Shown: piece after piece, positions 22,731 through 32,760 of the stretch | Layout: every line of letters starts with the position of its first letter | How positions within the stretch are numbered: the stretch's first letter is position 1 | Made by a program: the position numbers and the translations under genes | Assembly: GCA_024362935.1 (NCBI GenBank) | Contig: JANCRA010000066.1 | Coordinates: 2,843,501 to 2,907,500 of the forward strand | Length of the DNA: 64,000 nucleotides | Direction: 5' to 3' | From: Setophaga petechia | Taxonomy: Eukaryota > Chordata > Aves > Passeriformes > Parulidae | Notes under the pieces: generated by a model | The model's input: the letters and a program-made list of their open reading frames with translations, nothing else | Database searches by the model: none | What the model was told of the DNA's origin: nothing

Positions 22731-24639
22731 TTACTTCTGTTTTATTCCAGAGGGTATTCAGTGAATAAGAAGTCTGTCAGTGTGGAGTGGTATGGCTGGG
22801 TCTGAGAAACAAATTTCTGGAAATTTCACTCATTCCTTACTCCCATTTTGTGTGTTACATAGTATTTTAGAATTCCACATGTTTACCTGTGCCTGGTTGG
22901 TTTTTAATAGCTTTCTTGGTGAAGACTAGTAATTAAGCCTGAGATGCCAAGAGTCAGAGTTCTCTAGAAGCCAGAGCAGTGCTGGGTTTAGCTGTTGCAG
23001 CACAAATTGCAGTGGTTCACATTGCTTCACTTCGTGCTTTGGCAGCTGCACTGTGCACATACACTGTGGTTCATGCTGTCATTGATTAAATACAACCCTT
23101 TGTTTAAATATCAAGTTGTTTAAATGTTGAAATACACCAGTGGTGGTTCTGCGTATTGTTGCAGGGTTTCCTCCTGCAGTGGCACGAAGAGTCGTCAACA
23201 TTTGGCTGGGACCTGCTTTGCCAGATTAGAAACATGAAAATAAACTGAATTTCATGTGGCAAAATGGTATGAAACACTTGAGAGGGGTCTGAATGCCAGG
23301 GAGTGCTCATGGCAGGGGGGGTTGGTGCTGCACTAGGAGCTGCTGCTGTTCTCTCTTAGGCAATCAGGTGCTGGTTGAGGGCAATCTGAGGTGTTTCACT
23401 CTGATTTGATGATCTTGTGGTATTGTGTGGTTCCTCAATAGCTGCCCTGCAGGGGCTGGGGTTCAGTGTCTTTGTCTCCACAGCTACTGCAGCTTGAGCA
23501 GCATTTTTTCTTCAGATTCTGTTATTTTCCAGTAACTTGTCCTCATTTCCACTGTTGCAGCACTAGCTGCTTCCTGTGAGAAAGAGCTCCAGCATTCCAT
23601 GTGCTGAACTGCATCTCCTTAGCTCCCTGCTACGAGCAAACTGCAGCCTGTGTCCTGTAGGGACAGGATGGGTTTTCCCTGCAGCTGCTGATGGCTGTTC
23701 CATCACCTGGGGTGTCCTCTGCTGAGGCTGACACCTTGTTTTACCAAATCGTTCATTAAGTAGCTTCTGTAATCAATAAAAGATCAGAGAGCAGATACAC
23801 TTGAACAGTATCCTGGGAGCAGTATGTGCTGCCCTGATCCCACAGCCCTGCATGTGCACTGAGCTGCTGCACTCAGTGTTTCAGGTTTTTGATGTTTATT
23901 TTTTAATTCCTTTCTAACCAAAGAGCCTTCCAAGCCGTGAAGGCCTGGAGCCTGCCCTGGCCTGTTGCTGTCATTGCGTGGTGTGCCAACCCTAGCTCCA
24001 AATCATGTTGAGCAGCTGAAGAATCATGTGCTGCCAGGAATAAAAATAGTGTCGCTGCCCCTGGCCCCTGTCCAAGCAGTGCCTGTGGCAGCCCCTGCAA
24101 CCTGGTGGCCGAGCTGGGGCCGGTGCAGGAACAGGCTGGCCGTGCTTTCTGTGCCCACAGTGCTTCCTCGTGCCTGGAAAACACTTCAGGCTCTCATGAT
24201 TTATTGGCATTAAAAAAATATTTCCACTTGAATTACACAAACGTCAGCGCCCGCGGCTCCCCTGGGGCCCGGCTCTCGCCAATCCCGAGCTGCCGTTCCT
24301 GGAGCTCGGCCTGGGTGGTGACGCAGAGCCCGGGGGAGCGCAGAGCCTCCGTGCCCCCGAGGCCGGGGCATCCTCACTGCTGCCGCTGCCCGCTCCATCG
24401 GCTCCTGCCCGCCCCGGAGCTGTGCCCAGCACTGCCCGTGCCCTTCCTGCCATGGTGCTGCCATGGATCACAGCTACTCTCAGAGCCCACGAACCCCCCC
24501 AGCTGCGGGATTTATTGCGGGGTGGAGGGGTTCCCTTTTTCCTCCAGCTCTGTTTCGGTGGGAGGACGTGCCACAGCTTCGGGGGTGACGCTGCACATCT
24601 GAGCATCCCCTGCCCCGGCAGCACCCAAGGATGAGGGGG

Positions 24640-24860
24640 TCCCTGAACCTGCGAGGCTGGGCCGGGCTCAAGCAGGCAGGGAGCGGAGCCGGGCTGGGAG
24701 CAGGGCTGGGCTGGGAATGGGGCCGGGCACGGAGCGGGGCTGGGCTGGGAACGGGGCCGGGCGCGGAGCGGAGCCGGGCTGGGATCGGGGCCAGGTTGGG
24801 AACGGCTGGGAACGGGGCCGGGCCGCTCCGCCCCGCTCCGCCCCCGGGCCCGCCCGTCCC
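24640..24860 (+). promoter_or_regulatory. TMEM35B: TMEM35B CpG-rich promoter with short tandem repeats
   Basis: The 220 bp directly upstream of the TMEM35B start codon consist of imperfect 10-25 bp repeats of GGGGCTGGGCTGGGAACGG type inside a CpG island. It is G-rich on the + strand and TATA-less. Confidence 0.6.
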
Positions 24861-24863
24861 GCC

Positions 24864-24971
24864 ATGGCGGCGGCCTTCACCGCCCTCCGTGTCCTGCTTG
24901 GGCTCTTCTTCTTCCTCACGGGCGTCCTGAAGGTCTCGGACTGGCCCTCTGCCGACCTGCACCGGCACATG
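24864..24971 (+). CDS. TMEM35B: TMEM35B coding exon 1
   Basis: Residues 1-36, start MAAAFTALRVLLG, containing the first membrane segment. The Kozak context is CCGCCATGG. The donor is ATG|GTGAGC, phase 0. Confidence 0.92.
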
Positions 24972-26048
24972 GTGAGCGCGGCCACGGACTCGGCGGGCTC
25001 GGGGGCCGCAGGGCCGAGCCCGGGGGGAATGAGCGGGATGGGGGCAGAGCGAAGAGCAAAGAGCACTTTGGTGTGCAGGGCTGAGCCCCGGGGAAAGGAG
25101 AGGAACAGGTTGGGGTGCAGGGCTGAGCCCCGGGGAAAGGAGAGGAACAGGTTGGGGTGCAGGGCTGAGCCGCGGGGGAAAGGAAAGGAACAGGTTGGGG
25201 TGCAGGGCTGAGCCGCGGGGGAAAGGAAAGGAACAGGTTGGGGTGCAGGGCTGAGCTCCAGGGGAAAGGAGAGGAACAGGCTGGGGTGCAGGGCTGAGCT
25301 CCAGGGGAAAGGAACAGGTTGGGGTGCAGGGCTGAGCTCCAGGGGAAACGTGCAGGGCTGACCCTGTTGAGGTGCTGGGCTGAGCCTTGGGTGAGAATGA
25401 GCAGGTTGGGACTACAGGAGTTCAGGGTGGAGCACTTTGGATGTAAGGCTGAGCCCTTCATTGTGAGTCAGCCAGAGTCCCTTGGAGCGCAGGGCTGATC
25501 CCCTTAGGGTGTATGGTTGAGTTTTTTAGGATACAGAGCTGATCCCCTTGGGAGACAGGGCAGGGCAGAGCAGACACACTGGAGGGGCTGTATCTCCCCA
25601 GCCCCAGGCTCAGGGCTGCCTCACCCCTCTCTCCCGCCCTTCCCAGGCATCGGAGTTTGTGCGTTTTGCCAAGGTGTTTCCCCTGAAGGACTTGGGGTTT
25701 GTGCCGGAGCCGGGCAGGTACCTGGCGGCCGTGGGCTGGGTGGAGGTGACGGCCGGGCTGTTGCTGGCATTTGGGCCCCAGCTGCTGCAGGAGATCAGCA
25801 ACTTCATCCTCAGTGTCGTCATGATCGGTGAGAGCCAGCGGGCACCCACTGCCCAGCGGGGGTCTGGGGACACCCTTGGCCAGAGCCCCCCATTGCTGTG
25901 CTCTGCTCCTTGCCCAGGTGCCATCTACACGCTGCTGGCGCTGCAGGAGCCGCTGGCCATGTGTGCCCCGGCCACCCTCTCCCTTGGCCTCCTCCTGCTG
26001 CTCAACATCCGCGGGTACCCGGCTGCCCCCCGGCCCAAGTTCGAGTGA
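24864..26048 (+). CDS. TMEM35B: TMEM35B (ZMYM6NB), small multi-pass membrane protein, whole gene
   Basis: Three exons, 24864-24971, 25647-25827 and 25918-26048, encode 139 aa. The protein is a paralogue of TMEM35A/NACHO, the endoplasmic-reticulum chaperone of acetylcholine receptors; the role of TMEM35B itself is not established. Four hydrophobic segments are visible at about residues 5-24, 62-80, 86-107 and 112-129. Recognition rests on VLRVLLG-like TM1 (here ALRVLLGLFFFLTGVLKVSD), FAKVFPLK, then LLQEISN and GAIYTLLAL. From memory the human protein is 152 aa with a longer basic tail, so this one ends early (PRPKFE). All introns are GT-AG. The position between SFPQ and DLGAP3 matches mammalian synteny. 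Confidence 0.92.
25065..25352 (+). repeat. about 43-bp minisatellite in TMEM35B intron 1
   Basis: Six to seven tandem copies of GTGCAGGGCTGAGCCCCGGG followed by GAAAGGAGAGGAACAGGTTGG. The copies are nearly identical, so the array is probably young or homogenised and likely polymorphic. It lies wholly within the intron. Confidence 0.9.
25647..25827 (+). CDS. TMEM35B: TMEM35B coding exon 2
   Basis: Residues 37-96 and one base of 97 (ASEFVRFAKVFPLKDLGFVP to SNFILSVVMI). The acceptor is CCTTCCCAG and the donor G|GTGAGA. Confidence 0.93.
25918..26048 (+). CDS. TMEM35B: TMEM35B coding exon 3
   Basis: Residues 97-139 (GAIYTLLALQEPLAMCAP to RPKFE) and TGA. The acceptor is CTTGCCCAG. It carries the last membrane segment. 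Confidence 0.93.
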
Positions 26049-26051
26049 TGA

Positions 26052-26325
26052 GAGGCGGGAAGGACAGACAGGAAGGACAGACGGGAAGGACAGAAGGGAA
26101 GGACAGACGACTCAGCTGCTGGGGAGCAACGCCTCTACGGTGTTTTCAGGGACGACGTTGCATCCTTGCTGATGAGACACAGTGTGTCCTCTCCTGCCTC
26201 TGCCTGTGACTCTGGTGCTGGTTGTCCCCACACTGTGGGACCTGGGCTGGTGCTGTGGGACGGTGGCCATGGCACCGCTGTGACACTGCTGTGGCACTGC
26301 TGTGACACTGCTGTGGCACTGCTGA
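26052..26325 (+). repeat. short tandem repeats in TMEM35B 3' UTR
   Basis: Two small arrays: an 11-bp GGAAGGACAGA unit, about six copies at 26052-26112, and a 15-bp CACTGCTGTGACACT unit, about four copies at 26270-26325. Confidence 0.7.
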
Positions 26326-26404
26326 ACTCACACAAGGTGTCTGGCTCTTTCCAGTGTTTGGCCACACTAAGCAGGGGCTGGCTCTGCTCTCTTTCAAACT
26401 TTGG

Positions 26405-26410
26405 AATAAA
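26405..26410 (+). terminator. TMEM35B: TMEM35B poly(A) signal
   Basis: AATAAA about 360 bp after the stop codon, followed by a TTGTTTTTCATGTTTTG stretch that fits a GU/U-rich downstream element. Confidence 0.75.
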
Positions 26411-26449
26411 ACCTCTTGTTTTTCATGTTTTGCCTCCCTGTTTATTTCT

Positions 26450-28337
26450 GCCTCCCCCCTACGCTGAGCCTTGGGGGCTGAGGGGATGTCCTGGGGCTGG
26501 AGGACCCCGTCCCTGGGGACAGTGCCTGGACACAAGGCCTGGGGACGTGTGGGAGCTGGTGCAGGGGCTGGCACAGAGGCAGATGGACAGTGGGGAGAGC
26601 CCATCTGGAGTGGGATCCCTCAGCCCCCCAACAATGTGCCAGACCCCTTGCTGAACACCCAGGCAGTGACAGGAGCGAGTGCCCAGGCAGGCATGTGCTT
26701 TCTGTGGATCTTGCTCCCACAGGGAGCCACCCTCTGCCACCCCAGATGGGCACAGCACGCTCAGGATGAACCACAGCTCACCTGAAGTGGCTCCCAGCAA
26801 GGGGGCTGGGATGGCTGTGTGGGGAGTCTGGCTGTTGGGATGAACAAGGGGTGTAAGTCACCCCTGTACCCCTGGTGGGACCTGAAGTTAGGTGTCACCT
26901 ACCTCGGGGTGACGTTTTGGTGTCCCAAAGGAGCACACACAAATTGCAGGGCCACACAAAGCAGTGACTCAGATGCTCACAGATCTTGGGGGGGCCTGCA
27001 GGGCTGCTCCCCTTAAAACCAGCTTTGAAGCCAACAAAAGCACAAAGAGGCAGGAGGAGGCAGATTCCTGCTTTGATCCCTTTGGGGCAACCCTCTTGTC
27101 CCCAGCTGCCGGCTGCAGAAACTTGACCCTCTGCTGCTTTCATCCAGGCGTGGGTGGGAGAAGGGCCCTGGGAACTGGGATTAGATGGGGCTGGGGGCAC
27201 GGGAGGGGGGTCAGCCAGGCAGGACTGGCCACTCCCACATGCCCCCAGCCCCGTCAGCCGGCGCAGGGGATCTTAGGCTGGCTCCAGCAGGGAATTCCCC
27301 ATTACATACACACACAGGTGCTCTCCCCACTCCAGCTGCTGTCCCACAGGCACTAACACAGGGGGCCTTGGGATGGTGGGTGGGGGTCTGGCAGCCCCTG
27401 CGTCCCCCAGCACTTAAAGACGTCCCCAGCCTGGCTGGGTCACAGTGAGGAGCAGCCAGAAGGGACAGAGCCACTCTTGCCTGACCTGACGAGGTGAGTA
27501 ACAATCGTGGTGTGGGTGAGATGGAGCATTCACTGTGTGTATGATGGGGAAGGAGGAGGAAAAGGGGACCCCTGAGGGATTCAGACTCAGGTTCCCCAGG
27601 CTCAGCAGCTCGTGCTCTCTGTGCCTCAGCCCGGAGCTGGGTGCTGTGCGTGCCGAATCCAGCCCTGCTGTGCTGGAAAACACCAGCTGGTGACTCAGTG
27701 CCTTCGTTGGCGAGGTGTGGGCAGGCAGTGATGGGAGGTGAAGTAACTGCAGCCCTGGATACAGCCACTGCAGCACAGAGTGCTTTCCCACGGCCAGGAC
27801 CAGAGGCAGACCCTGCTGTGCAGGACTGGGGGGCATAGGGGGTGCTGGCCCTGTGTTTGTACCCCCTGTCCCTACCTGGGTTTCTCCACTCTGGAGCTCA
27901 CTGACTTCCTCATGCCTGGCTCCATGGGGAATTTGGGGTGCTGGCAGAGGGCTGGGGGGGTGGCCCCACAGGCACGTGCTGTGTGGGAGGTGTTAAGCCC
28001 TGCAGCTGCCGACTGGAGCCAGTGTGGCACCTTCGGGTGCCTCCGGCTGCAGCTCCATCCCCTGGCTGTGCTGCAGCTGTGCCTGCCACTCCCTGCGAGC
28101 TCTAGCTGGGCAGTTGACAGGGGCCTCTAGGCTCCCTTGTTGTGTGGGGGGACAGAGCTGGGGTCTCCTCCTCTCCTGTGTGAGCCGAGCCCTTCTGGCT
28201 GATGAAGGCATCCCCGCAGGGCTCTGCCTTCGGTGCCCAGCAGTGCCAGCCAGAGAGGTCATCCTGTCCAGGTCAATGTCCCTCCCCTGTCCCCAAGGGT
28301 TGTCCCTGACTGTTCCCCATCTTTGCAGGAGCCAGGG
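26450..28337 (+). other. GC-rich spacer and probable 5' region of the GPCR gene
   Basis: No coding gene was recognised. A donor-like GAG|GTGAGT at 27491-27499 could close a non-coding first exon of the downstream receptor gene. The receptor exon has a good acceptor (CCATCTTTGCAG, ending at 28329), so at least one upstream untranslated exon is expected. Confidence 0.45.
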
Positions 28338-29342
28338 ATGAACGGCTCAGTGCCAGGAACGCTGCTGGTGGAGCACCCTGGAGAGTGTGTGCCCAACAAC
28401 CCGATGCAGTTCATGGTGGTGCCCATCACCTACTGCCTGGTGCTGTGTGTGGGGCTGCCGGGCAACCTGGTGGCGTTGCTGGTCTTCCTGCAGAGCGGCA
28501 AGGTGAGGAAGGCCATCCGCATCTACCTCATCAACCTCACGCTGGCTGACATCCTCTTCAACCTCACCCTTCCCCTCTGGATCCACTACTACCTGGCTGG
28601 GGGGGACTGGCTCCTCTCGGAGGCCACCTGTCGCCTGGCAGGGGCCGCCTACTACCTGGCGACCTACAGCGCCATCACCTTCATGGCTCTCATCAGCTTC
28701 AACCGGTTCTGCGCGGTGCGGGCGGCGCGCCGGGTGCTGCCGCTGCCGGGGCCCCGCGGCGCCGCGCTGGCCTGTGCCCTGGCCTGGCTGCTGGGGCTGG
28801 GCTGTGCCGTGCCCACCCTGGCCACCCACCAGACCTTCCCCACCGCCGCCGGGACCACCGCCTGCTTCGAGCAGCACGGGCGGCAGCGGGGCTATGCCTA
28901 CGCCATGGTGGGTTTCTTCTCCGCCGCCTTTCTGGTGGTGCTGGGCACCTACGCCTCCATCGCCAGGGCGCTCTCGGTGCCCGCTGCTGCCTCGCCAGGC
29001 TCCCACCGGCAGCAGGCCCGTGCCATGGTGCTGGGGATGCTGCTGGTCTTTGTGGTCTGTGTTGCCCCCTACCACCTGACACTTGCCCCTTGGGTGGGGA
29101 GCCGGCCCCCTGCGCCTCTCTGTGCTCCCCCCGACACCCTGGATGTGCTGCACACGCTGAGTGTGGCCCTGCTCAGCCTCAACAGCTGCCTGGACCCCGT
29201 CGTCTACTGCTTCTCCATCCGGCGTTTCCGCGCTGACCTGCGCCGCACCCTGCGCAAGATCGGCCGGTGCTTCCCGCTGCCCCCGCCGGCCCCGCCCGGG
29301 CCAGCTCCTGGTGCCCGAGCATCCTCCTTCACCTCCTCCTAG
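28338..29342 (+). CDS. platelet-activating-factor-receptor-like class A GPCR
   Basis: A single coding exon of 334 aa. It is a rhodopsin-family seven-membrane receptor at the plasma membrane, closest in my recognition to the PAF receptor (PTAFR), a Gq/Gi-coupled lipid-mediator receptor. Visible features: possible N-glycosylation at N2; TM1 GLPGN with N43; TM2 NLTLAD with D71 followed by NLTLPLWIHYY; C98 at the top of TM3; NRF (122-124) in place of DRY, as in PTAFR; TM6 CVAPYHL keeping one of the two His of PTAFR; TM7 NSCLDPVVYCF. The C-tail is Pro-rich and ends FTSS. The first ATG after the acceptor at 28329 was taken as start; an upstream open extension has no ATG. Exact orthology (PTAFR itself, a paralogue, or another lipid receptor) is not settled. 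PTAFR is not in the human SFPQ-DLGAP3 interval. Confidence 0.82.
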   Translation: MNGSVPGTLLVEHPGECVPNNPMQFMVVPITYCLVLCVGLPGNLVALLVFLQSGKVRKAIRIYLINLTLADILFNLTLPLWIHYYLAGGDWLLSEATCRLAGAAYYLATYSAITFMALISFNRFCAVRAARRVLPLPGPRGAALACALAWLLGLGCAVPTLATHQTFPTAAGTTACFEQHGRQRGYAYAMVGFFSAAFLVVLGTYASIARALSVPAAASPGSHRQQARAMVLGMLLVFVVCVAPYHLTLAPWVGSRPPAPLCAPPDTLDVLHTLSVALLSLNSCLDPVVYCFSIRRFRADLRRTLRKIGRCFPLPPPAPPGPAPGARASSFTSS

Positions 29343-29559
29343 CGGGGTGGGCACCAGCGTCCTGCCCCGCCTGCCCCGGTGCCACCGCCCCGCCGGGACC
29401 CGGTCCCTGTTGCCAGGTGAGGGATCGGGAGCAGCGTGGGGGGAGCTCCGGCTTCGTGCGCTCCCCTCCTCCCACCCCGCTCTGCTCTCTGTGCATTCCC
29501 ACGCGCCCGCAGCTCCTGCTCGAGCACAGATCCTGCCCCCCGCATTGCAGGCACCGAGA

Positions 29560-29775
29560 GGGTGGCACTGGCACTGGGAGAGTGGCACTGGCATTGGGAG
29601 AGCACCACTGGCACTGGGAGGGTGGCACTGGCGCTGGGAGAGCACCACTGGCACTGGGAGAGAGGCACTGGCACTGAGAGAGTGGCACTGGGAGAGCATC
29701 ACTGGCACAGCGAGAGCGGCACTGGCACTGGGACTGTGGCACTGGCACTGGGACTGTGGCACTGGCACTGCAAGA
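29560..29775 (+). repeat. minisatellite 3' of the GPCR gene
   Basis: Tandem copies of GGCACTGGCACTGGGAGAGT with 6-bp subunits and a higher-order period of about 24-30 bp. About nine copies. Reading frames on both strands (Ser/Gln/Cys-rich or Trp/His-rich) are artefacts of it. Confidence 0.88.
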
Positions 29776-30011
29776 GGGACTCACCCAGCAATGGGAGCTG
29801 AGCCACAGTGGGGTGGTGAGGGATGCTCAGAATAGCGAGGGATGCTCGGTGGTTGCTGTCGTCTCCTGGGGATCCCCATCCTGCAGGGACATGCATGACC
29901 CAAGACCCCCATGGCATGAGCTGGGCTGCTGGAGGGGCTGTTTGAGGCCCCCTACCCTGTCCTGCAGTGTCCCTAAGCCTCATGCCTGCCTTGCTCCTGC
30001 TCTTGGCCAGG

Positions 30012-30017
30012 ATTAAA
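30012..30017 (+). terminator. possible poly(A) signal of the GPCR gene
   Basis: ATTAAA about 670 bp after the receptor stop codon; no AATAAA lies closer. Weak evidence. Confidence 0.3.
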
Positions 30018-31860
30018 AATGAACGAACCAAGGTTTCTTCGCTGGCCCCTCACCACGAGGTTTCTGTGCCCCGGGGAGGGCTGGATATGGGGCAGCCCCG
30101 ACCCCCGCAGCCCCAGCCCAGCCCGGCTCCTGCAGCAGGACCCTGTCCCAGGGCGGATATTGCACCGGGGGCTGCTGACCCGCACCCTCTGCCCCGTTCC
30201 CTGCCCCGTCCCCTGCCCGTGGCGGGGCGGCCGTGCTGGGCGCTGCCCCCACCCCGCACTCACCGCCCCCGTTCCGTGAGCCCCGGCGCGGCGGGGGCGG
30301 CGGAGCGGGCTCGGGGCCGGGGGCGGCGGAGCGGGCTCGGGGCCGGCCGTGGGCGGTGTGTGGGCGGTAGATGGTGTTTTCCCAGCCCTGGCTCGTTCCT
30401 GCTGCCAGCACAGCCCCGCTGCTGCGCCGGCGGGAGGGCAGAGCCGCTGCTGTGCAGCCAGGGGGGTTCTGGGCGTGCTGGGGGACAGGGGTGCATCTGC
30501 TCCCCCCAGCTCGGGGTGTTGCTCCCCCAGCACAGGGCTGCTCTCCAGCACACCGCAACCCACGTGCATGGAAGGAAATGGGAGGCACCGGGCTGGAGGA
30601 GATGTGATGCCTGGGGCCTGCTGGCATGGGATGGGATGGGATGGGATGGGCAGGGTGGCAGTGGGTACCAGGATGGGTGGGTGATGCTATACCTGGGGGT
30701 GGTCAATGATTAAAGGCTGCCTGGATGCCAGCAGAGAGGAGGAGGTGCAGGGCAAGGCCTGACCCTGGGGAATGGGGACTCCGTGTGCCATGGGAACTGT
30801 GCACCACTGTGGCCCAGGGACAGCATGGCTCAGTAGAGCCAGTGTGGATCCATGGGATGCCCGTGCTGCCCGTGCTGCCAGTGCTGCCTGGACACTTTGC
30901 CCCCATGGCTGGAGCTGATGATGCCTCCATGTGCCGCAGTGCTGCTGCTCAGCAGAGCTGGGACGTGTCCCAAGGTGCCTCTGCTCCACACCCGGCCCCA
31001 GGCCAGCTGCCTTCGACCACCCAGTTCTTCCCCTTTTGAAGTTCCTATTAAATTTTAATCCTTTTATATAACTGCTGAAGGAGGGGGCAGAGCTCTGCTC
31101 CCCGCCTGCAGCAGGAGCAGCCGTGTTGGCAATGCAGGATGCTGCAGGGCCTGGTGGGCTCTGGGACTGGAGGTCTCTTCCTGGGGTACCAGGACTTTTG
31201 GGGGGCTCTCTGCACACCAGGAGTGGGGACAGCCCCAGCTCCAGCTCTGGCTCTGCCAGGGTGCCCTGTTCAGTGGGAAAACCTGGGCACTTGAACCACA
31301 GCACTGGGACATGGACAGGACTGCTTAAAAAGACACGTAGGGCACTCGTTTGGGCCATGTGCCCCCACGCACTGGGCAGGGCCTGGTGAGGTGTTCTTGG
31401 CTCAGCTTGGCACCAGGATGGGGCTTGTGCCACCGTGCTGCTCCCGCCACCGTGCAGGGCGTTACCCAGGTTATTGTTCCTGCACTTCCAGCCCGCGCTT
31501 GCTGTAATTATTATTATTATATTTATGATCAAATTACAGGGTGTGGTGTGAGTGGCTCAGCGGGCAGGCAGCAGCGGGTGGCCCTGGGTGTGCTGAGGGA
31601 AGGCTGGGCCTCGGGGACTGCACCCTGCCCGGGGCTGTCCTGGCGCCCTGGGGCTACCCTGGCACCCTGGGGCTGTCCTGGCACCCTGGGGTTATCCTGG
31701 CACCCTGGGGTTATCCTGTCACTCAGGGACTACCCCGGGGCTATCTCAGTACCCCGGGACTGTCTCTGCATTCTGTCCCCTCCCTGACAGGCAGTGTACC
31801 CGTGGACAGGCGTGGGTGACAGTCCCAGAGCGCCCTCGGCTCACTGGGGTGATCCGGGGG
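30018..31860. other. GC-rich intergenic DNA with microsatellites
   Basis: No gene was recognised. It contains an (ATGGG)n run at 30625-30650, a roughly 22-bp repeat CCCTGGGGTTATCCTGGCA at 31633-31737, and two short AT-rich patches at 31030-31080 and 31500-31545. A GC-rich patch near 30180-30360 has CpG-island character. Confidence 0.5.
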
Positions 31861-31865
31861 GATGC

Positions 31866-32045
31866 CCACGTGCGGGTACCCCTTGTCTCGGTGCCAGTCT
31901 GGTTTCGCAGGAATGCCCACGGGTGGGTACCCCTTGTCTCGGTGCCAGTCTGGTTTCGCAGGAATGCCCACGGGTGGGTACCCCTTGTCTCGGTGCCAGT
32001 CTGGTTCCGCAGGGCGCCTCGGGGGATGCCCACGGGTGGGTACCG
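31866..32045. repeat. 51-bp minisatellite, about 3.5 copies
   Basis: GGGTACCCCTTGTCTCGGTG recurs at 31874, 31925 and 31976, an exact 51-bp period, with a partial copy ending near 32045. Because 51 is a multiple of three, all frames stay open across it, which creates long but meaningless reading frames. Confidence 0.9.
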
Positions 32046-32049
32046 CTCA

Positions 32050-32760
32050 TCCCGCGCCCGCAGCATCTCCCCGGCCCCACGTGCGGCTGCCCCCGCTCTC
32101 CCCCCGCCGGGGGTCCCGGGGCGCCGGGAGGCGGCGGCAGAGCCGCACCGGAGCCATTTTGCGCCGCCGCCGCCCGCTCTGGCTCCCGGGGAAAATCCAC
32201 CGCCGTGTCTTGGCGGCGCCGCGGCGGCCCCGCTCCGCTCCCGCCGCTCCGCGCCCGCCCGCGCTGCACTGCGGGGCCGCCGCTACTCGCATGCTGCCGC
32301 CCGCCGCGCTCCCACGCGCGGGGCGCCGGCCCGGGCCGAGCCGGGACCAGCCGAGCCCAACCGAGCCGGGCCGGGAGCAGCCGGGCCGGGGGCGGCCGAG
32401 CCGGGCCGTCGGGGAACCGCCCGGGAGCCGCCGGAGGATGTAGGAGGCGGGAGCGGGGTAAGAGCGGCGGGGGCGGCCCCGGTGCCGGGGGTGCCGCGGT
32501 GCCCAGCGCAGAGCGGGGTCGGTGCCCGGGGTCCGTGCCCGGGGTCCGCCGTGCCCAGCGCGGGGCGGGCGGGGGGGGTGCGGGAAGCGGTCCCGGGGGT
32601 CCGCGGTGCTCGGTGCGGAGGGGGGCTCCCACCGACGAGGCACCGGAGCCGTGCGGAACCGGCCCCGCGGGAACGGGACGCGTCACCTGCGGACCCATCC
32701 GGCACCGCCGAGCGGGTGTCCGGGGGTGAACCGGGGAGGAGGGAGCCGGGGGATGGCCGG
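32050..32760 (+). promoter_or_regulatory. DLGAP3: CpG island, candidate DLGAP3 promoter and first exon
   Basis: This is the strongest CpG island between the GPCR and the DLGAP3 coding exons. A consensus-like donor GCGGG|GTAAGAG lies at 32459. Since the first coding exon of DLGAP3 starts with an acceptor (50994), an upstream untranslated exon must exist, and this island is a good candidate. The link over 18 kb is inferred. The long open frames across it are of the kind expected in very GC-rich DNA. Confidence 0.5.

Larger units (their letters stand above)
15545..24200. other. AT-rich region downstream of SFPQ, no protein gene recognised
   Basis: About 8.6 kb of AT-rich sequence that lacks CR1 or other recognised transposons, which is unusual beside the left flank. 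All reading frames are short and resemble no family. It contains several exon-like segments bounded by good splice sites (listed separately) and several AATAAA signals. It may belong to extended or alternative 3' tails of SFPQ or to a lncRNA. No ZMYM-type zinc-finger gene, which lies here in mammals, was seen. Confidence 0.5.

Noticed and set aside
15545..24200. A ZMYM-type zinc-finger gene expected by mammalian synteny
   Set aside because: No zinc-finger MYM motifs or long frames are present in this interval.
28347..29768. Open frame of 473 codons antisense to the GPCR
   Set aside because: It is the reverse shadow of a GC-rich coding exon plus a minisatellite. The + strand frame has seven hydrophobic segments and family motifs, this one does not.
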